Source: Sulfurimonas sp. UBA6014
GTDB taxonomy: Bacteria; Campylobacterota; Campylobacteria; Campylobacterales; Sulfurimonadaceae
Length of the DNA stretch: 5,456 nucleotides
NCBI GenBank assembly: GCA_002428085.1
Contig: DJAA01000018.1
Location: forward strand, 2,775-8,230
Direction of reading: 5' to 3'
A model generated the notes under the pieces. It made no database searches. It worked only from the letters and a program-made list of their open reading frames with translations, and was not told the DNA's origin. Positions 4,836 through 5,456 of this stretch are shown here, in pieces. A program made the position numbers and the translations under genes. Every line of letters begins with the position of its first letter. Within the stretch, counting starts at the first letter, position 1.

Positions 4836-5456
4836 TTACTCCCAATTTTTCGCTCTCATCTCTTCTATGTATGTCTGGATGTTTCTTGTTGGTTTCCATC
4901 CAAGCGCCTCAGTTTTAGCACTGATGACATCCGCTGTCATTCTGTTGCCTTTTCTCTCTGGGAGCATCTCTATCTTGCCGCCGAACATTTCGGCTATCTC
5001 TTTTATGCTGTATGCTTCGGGTGAGCCTATGCCAAACTCGTCGCCGTAGCCATTTTCACCTACTAAAATGAGACCGTTTATAATGTCGTCTATATGTGTG
5101 AAGTTTCTTTTTTGCGCACCAGGGCTTACTATGGTTAGCGGTTCTTTGTTTTTCATTTTTTCTTTAAAGAGGGCTATAAGTGTTGCATATTTTCCAGTTT
5201 GAATCTCTCTAGGACCATACACATTATAAAAGTAAGTAATGGCATACGGCACGTTAAACCATGCTCCGTAGTTCATCACAAGCTCGGTATTTGTGGCTTT
5301 TGTCCATGCGTATGGAGAGGCACTTCTCCCTAGCCCGCCATCGCCAAATTTGGTACTGCTTCCCGCATAAAGTATCTTGCAGCCAGCTTTACGGACAAAT
5401 TCTAAAACAGCAAAAATACCGTCTTTGTTGAACTTCCAAACTTTTTCGATGTCATC
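4836..5456 (-). CDS. NAD-dependent epimerase/dehydratase, extended SDR (N-terminus beyond window)
   Basis: The frame is open from the right window edge to a TAA at 4836-4838, giving 206 visible residues. A GTG codon at 5277-5279 could be taken as a start, but it is internal: the frame continues upstream with conserved SDR sequence. Visible residues 30-38 are YAGSSTKFG (the catalytic Ser/Thr region), followed by SPYAWTKA with YxxxK (Y49, K53), then YFYNVYGPRE, FTHIDDIINGLI and a C-terminal region ending in LGWKP...AKNWE. This layout matches extended SDRs acting on nucleotide sugars, such as UDP-glucose 4-epimerase-like enzymes and nucleotide-sugar dehydratases. The N-terminal GxxGxxG Rossmann motif would lie off the window. 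Substrate cannot be told from this part. It is the first visible gene of the run and precedes rfbA by 4 nt, so it presumably supplies another activated sugar for the same glycan. Confidence 0.88.
   Translation of the reverse strand, partial: DDIEKVWKFNKDGIFAVLEFVRKAGCKILYAGSSTKFGDGGLGRSASPYAWTKATNTELVMNYGAWFNVPYAITYFYNVYGPREIQTGKYATLIALFKEKMKNKEPLTIVSPGAQKRNFTHIDDIINGLILVGENGYGDEFGIGSPEAYSIKEIAEMFGGKIEMLPERKGNRMTADVISAKTEALGWKPTRNIQTYIEEMRAKNWE
4839..4843 (-). promoter_or_regulatory. Ribosome binding site of rfbA
   Basis: GGGAG on the minus strand, 7 nt before the rfbA ATG. It lies within the last codons of the upstream epimerase gene, which fits translational coupling and supports the start at 4831. 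Confidence 0.7.

Noticed and set aside
4836..5279. A 147-residue gene starting at 5279
   Set aside because: The codon at 5277-5279 is GTG inside a longer open frame. Upstream codons encode conserved SDR motifs (YAGSSTKFG, SPYAWTKA) up to the window edge, so this is an internal position.

Overview
This window is a stretch of a surface-polysaccharide (O-antigen or capsule type) biosynthesis locus. All six genes lie on the minus strand and read from right to left. The moderately AT-rich composition, the tight gene packing and the style of the Rml proteins suggest a Gram-negative bacterium. A Campylobacterota member (Sulfurimonas, Sulfuricurvum or Sulfurospirillum-like) is my best guess, but this is an impression and not a proven assignment.

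Layout in transcription order: a 5'-truncated extended-SDR nucleotide-sugar epimerase/dehydratase (4836-5456, continuing off the right edge); rfbA/rmlA (3941-4831); rfbC/rmlC (3364-3939); an 86-nt spacer filled mostly by a palindromic repeat; rfbD/rmlD (2252-3277); rfbB/rmlB (1046-2215, alternative start 2227); and a GT-B glycosyltransferase, probably GT4 (1-1049, C-terminus off the left edge). Junctions are 4 nt, 1 nt, 86 nt, 24-36 nt and a 4-nt ATGA overlap, so one transcript is likely. No internal promoter or terminator was recognised. The four rml genes form the complete pathway from glucose-1-phosphate to dTDP-L-rhamnose (RmlA, RmlB, RmlC, RmlD). The glycosyltransferase and the epimerase probably serve the same glycan.

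The unusual part is the repeats. A short hairpin-forming repeat (5-bp stem ATTGC/GCAAT around a 10-12-nt loop) occurs as single arms and as inverted pairs at 1235-1263, 1716-1742, 2507-2535, 2571-2635 and 3300-3360. All but the last lie inside coding sequence and are translated in frame. They add surplus peptide to RfbB (393 codons from the first ATG) and RfbD (341 codons), while RfbA and RfbC appear uninterrupted. A second repeat type, encoding a THPRA peptide, occurs in both enlarged proteins. One RfbD insertion was then tandemly duplicated with a 66-bp period. All catalytic motifs of RfbB and RfbD remain present and the frames are open, so the enzymes appear to tolerate the insertions. One repeat copy carries a matched two-base change that keeps its stem paired.
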